DNA of 64,000 bases from Haemophilus quentini (GTDB lineage Bacteria > Pseudomonadota > Gammaproteobacteria > Enterobacterales > Pasteurellaceae). Shown here in pieces: positions 61,715-64,000 of this stretch; within the stretch, counting starts at the first letter, position 1; every line of letters begins with the position of its first letter. A program made the translations under genes and the position numbers. The notes under the pieces are model-generated. The model did not search any database, was not told the DNA's origin, and saw only the letters and a list, made by a program, of their open reading frames with translations. The stretch lies in the NCBI GenBank assembly GCA_001752465.1, contig MDJB01000001.1, positions 1 through 64,000 of the forward strand, in the 5' to 3' direction.

Positions 61715-62953
61715 ATGAAACCAACAGAAAAACTCAAATGGAACAAATTTGATGCAACATGGATGTTAAACCTTTTCGGTACGGCGGTTGGCGCTGGTGT
61801 CTTATTCCTACCGATTAACGCAGGGATGGGGGGATTCTGGCCGTTAGTTTTAATGGCAATTATCGTCGGACCAATGACCTATTTTGCTCACCGTGGCTTA
61901 GCCTACTTTGTACTTTCATCAAAAAATCCTGGCAGCGATATTACTGAAGTAGTGGAAGAACACTTTGGTAAAACAGCGGGTAAACTTATCACCCTACTTT
62001 ATTTCTTCGCGATTTTTCCCATTCTTTTAATTTACGGAAACGGTATTACTAACACAGTTGATTCTTTCATTGTGAATCAACTTGGTATGGCATCACCAAA
62101 CCGAGCGATTCTCTCTTTTGTATTAATTGCAATATTGATTTCCGTCATGCTATTTAATGAAAAAGTGATGTTAAAAATCACAGAATGGCTTGTTTACCCA
62201 TTAGTATTAATTTTATTCGCACTTTCTATTTACTTAATTCCAGAATGGAATGGTGCGATGTTACATGAATTCCCAACAGCAGGCGGTTTTGTCACAACAT
62301 TGTGGCTTACTATTCCTGTATTGGTATTCTCATTTAACCATTCACCAGCAATTTCATCTTTCACTTGCTCACAATTCCGTGAATACAAAACTTTCGATGG
62401 TGCAGAACGCCATATCAGCCATACAGAAAAAGGCGCCTCAACGATTTTGTTATTCTTTGTAATGTTCTTCGTATTTAGCTGTGTATTAACACTAACGCCA
62501 GAAGAATTAGTGGCAGCAAAAGCACAAAATATCAGTATCTTGTCTTTCTTAGCGAATAAATTTGATAATCCATATATCTCTTATTTTGGCCCGCTTGTCG
62601 CATTCTTAGCGATTACTAGCTCATTCTTCGGCCACTATATGGGCGCACGTGAAGGCTTAGAAGGCTTATATTTAAAAATGAAAGGCGAATCTGTAAATCG
62701 TAAAAAACTCAATTATGCGACCGCACTTTTCTTCTTATTAACGTTATGGGGCGTTGCAATTATTAATCCTAGCATCTTAGGCTTAATCGAATCTCTTGGC
62801 GGCCCAATCATTGCGATGATTTTGTTTATCATGCCAATGTACGCGATTCGCAAAATCCCAGCAATGAAACGCTACAGCGGACGTTTCAGCAATGTTTTTG
62901 TAACGATTATGGGATTAATCGCTATCTCTGCGGTTGTTTATGGATTATTATAA
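61715..62953 (+). CDS. sdaC: Serine transporter SdaC
   Basis: Proton-serine symporter of the inner membrane, 412 residues, with about eleven membrane helices of the HAAAP (SdaC/TdcC) family. The start is ATG 61715 with GGAG six bases upstream. Typical runs are [20 protein letters not shown] and [16 protein letters not shown]. It is followed after 35 bases by sdaA, so uptake and deamination of serine are one unit. Confidence 0.95.
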   Translation: MKPTEKLKWNKFDATWMLNLFGTAVGAGVLFLPINAGMGGFWPLVLMAIIVGPMTYFAHRGLAYFVLSSKNPGSDITEVVEEHFGKTAGKLITLLYFFAIFPILLIYGNGITNTVDSFIVNQLGMASPNRAILSFVLIAILISVMLFNEKVMLKITEWLVYPLVLILFALSIYLIPEWNGAMLHEFPTAGGFVTTLWLTIPVLVFSFNHSPAISSFTCSQFREYKTFDGAERHISHTEKGASTILLFFVMFFVFSCVLTLTPEELVAAKAQNISILSFLANKFDNPYISYFGPLVAFLAITSSFFGHYMGAREGLEGLYLKMKGESVNRKKLNYATALFFLLTLWGVAIINPSILGLIESLGGPIIAMILFIMPMYAIRKIPAMKRYSGRFSNVFVTIMGLIAISAVVYGLL

Positions 62954-62988
62954 GCGCCCTTTAAAGTTTAGCGAATTTTGAGAAATTT

Positions 62989-64000
62989 ATGATTAGCGTA
63001 TTTGATATGTTTAAAGTGGGAATTGGTCCATCCAGTTCCCACACGGTTGGTCCAATGAAAGCTGGCAAACAATTTATAGATGACTTAATTGAACGAAATC
63101 AGTTTGAACAAACCGCTGAAATTCATGTGGATGTTTATGGTTCTCTTTCGATGACAGGGAGAGGTCACAGTACAGATATCGCCATCATCATGGGGTTAGC
63201 GGGTTATTTACCACATAATGTGGATATCGATATGATTTCAGGTTTCATCGAGAAAGTGAAACAAACTGCGCTTTTACCAATTAATGTTGGTCAAAAAACG
63301 GTAAAATTTGATTTTGAAAATAACCTCATTTTCCACCGCACTTTTTTAAAACTGCACGAAAATGGCATGACAATTACCGCACTTGATGACAATTGCACAG
63401 AACTTTATCGCCAAACCTATTATTCGATCGGTGGTGGTTTTATTGTCGATGAAGCCCATTTTGGTCAAGAAGAAAAAACTATAGTCCAAGTACCTTATCC
63501 TTACAAAAATGCAGAAGATATTTTGAAACATTGCAGTGATAACGGCTTAATGCTTTCCACTGTGATGTTGGAAAATGAAGTTGCCTTGCATGGAAAAGAA
63601 GCTGTCAGTGCTCATCTAGAGAATGTCTGGAAGACGATGCAAGCTTGTATCGAACATGGTATTCATACTGAAGGGATTTTACCTGGGCCATTACGAGTGC
63701 CACGTCGTGCAGCATCTCTTTATCGTATGTTGCAAGCAAATACTAATTTGTCCAACGATCCAATGCGAGTGATCGACTGGGTTAATATGTTTGCGCTTGC
63801 TGTCAATGAAGAAAATGCAGCGGGCGGACGTGTAGTCACTGCTCCAACTAATGGTGCATGTGGGATTATTCCTGCCGTATTAGCTTACTATGAGAAGTTC
63901 ATTTCACCATTAACACCTGAAATCATTGAACGCTATTTATTAGCAGCAGGAATGATTGGTTCACTTTATAAAATGAATGCTTCGATTTCTGGCGCAGAAG
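62989..64000 (+). CDS. sdaA: L-serine dehydratase SdaA (5' part, cut by window end)
   Basis: Iron-sulfur L-serine deaminase giving pyruvate and ammonia. Begins [26 protein letters not shown]; 337 of about 455 residues are in the window and the frame is open to base 64000. The first cluster Cys is in [13 protein letters not shown]; the remaining iron-sulfur Cys lie past the edge. Directly after sdaC on the same strand. Confidence 0.95.
   Translation, partial: MISVFDMFKVGIGPSSSHTVGPMKAGKQFIDDLIERNQFEQTAEIHVDVYGSLSMTGRGHSTDIAIIMGLAGYLPHNVDIDMISGFIEKVKQTALLPINVGQKTVKFDFENNLIFHRTFLKLHENGMTITALDDNCTELYRQTYYSIGGGFIVDEAHFGQEEKTIVQVPYPYKNAEDILKHCSDNGLMLSTVMLENEVALHGKEAVSAHLENVWKTMQACIEHGIHTEGILPGPLRVPRRAASLYRMLQANTNLSNDPMRVIDWVNMFALAVNEENAAGGRVVTAPTNGACGIIPAVLAYYEKFISPLTPEIIERYLLAAGMIGSLYKMNASISGAE

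Overview
The window is 64 kb of a Haemophilus chromosome, most likely H. influenzae or a close relative such as H. haemolyticus. The evidence is the 9-base Haemophilus uptake signal AAGTGCGGT / ACCGCACTT, found by hand about 56 times (about 0.9 per kb), AT-rich codon use, and proteins that read as H. influenzae orthologues throughout. There are no rRNA or tRNA genes, prophage, CRISPR array or intact insertion sequence. Almost everything is core genome; the interest lies in small, broken or regulatory elements.

Layout. 0-5.8 kb: yejK-bamE-cpxR-cpxA on the minus strand, divergent from yejL-yejM (envelope stress, outer-membrane assembly, LPS control). 6-12 kb: an amidohydrolase pseudogene, then acrR-acrA-acrB (RND efflux). 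12-22.5 kb, minus strand: adk, ampG, galE, rhlB, coaE-yacG, glyA with a frameshifted DUF1294 gene, purD and purH. 22.5-28 kb: doxX, dsbD, divergent arcA, a tandem glycine riboswitch before an alanine/glycine symporter, and raiA. 28-30 kb: a decayed IS3-type insertion sequence, a methyltransferase and an ACT-domain protein. 30-43.8 kb: rpsB-tsf, the convergent envelope cluster uppS-cdsA-rseP-bamA-skp-lpxD, yggU, then leuS-lptE-holA. 43.9-52 kb: a small secreted protein, mutT, secM-secA, a DciA-like gene and the overlapping string rppH-tauE-lgt-thyA-tadA. 52-56.8 kb: ampD and the competence pilus operon pilABCD. 56.8-64 kb: rho, metJ, the copper module cueR/copZ-copA, and sdaC-sdaA (sdaA runs off the end).

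The genes work together in several modules. Lipoprotein, LPS and outer-membrane biogenesis is served by bamA, bamE, skp, lptE, lpxD, lgt, rseP, uppS, cdsA, yejM, secM/secA and cpxRA. One-carbon, purine and glycine/serine metabolism is served by glyA, purD, purH, thyA, the glycine-sensing symporter and sdaCA. DNA uptake is represented by pilABCD with a textbook CRP-S site and by dense uptake signals. Copper defence is represented by cueR, copZ and copA.

Most worth a second look: (1) a DUF1294 gene whose two halves lie in different frames joined exactly at a canonical U UUU UUA -1 slippery heptamer; (2) a DnaA-box cluster beside rppH in the position and arrangement of E. coli DARS2; (3) a short SecM with a compact arrest motif; (4) a tandem glycine riboswitch with a degenerate first aptamer; (5) a CueR-type regulator with Cys instead of Ser at position 77; (6) in-frame microsatellites in dsbD and cpxA. 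Functions are assigned from remembered family features; no database search was possible.
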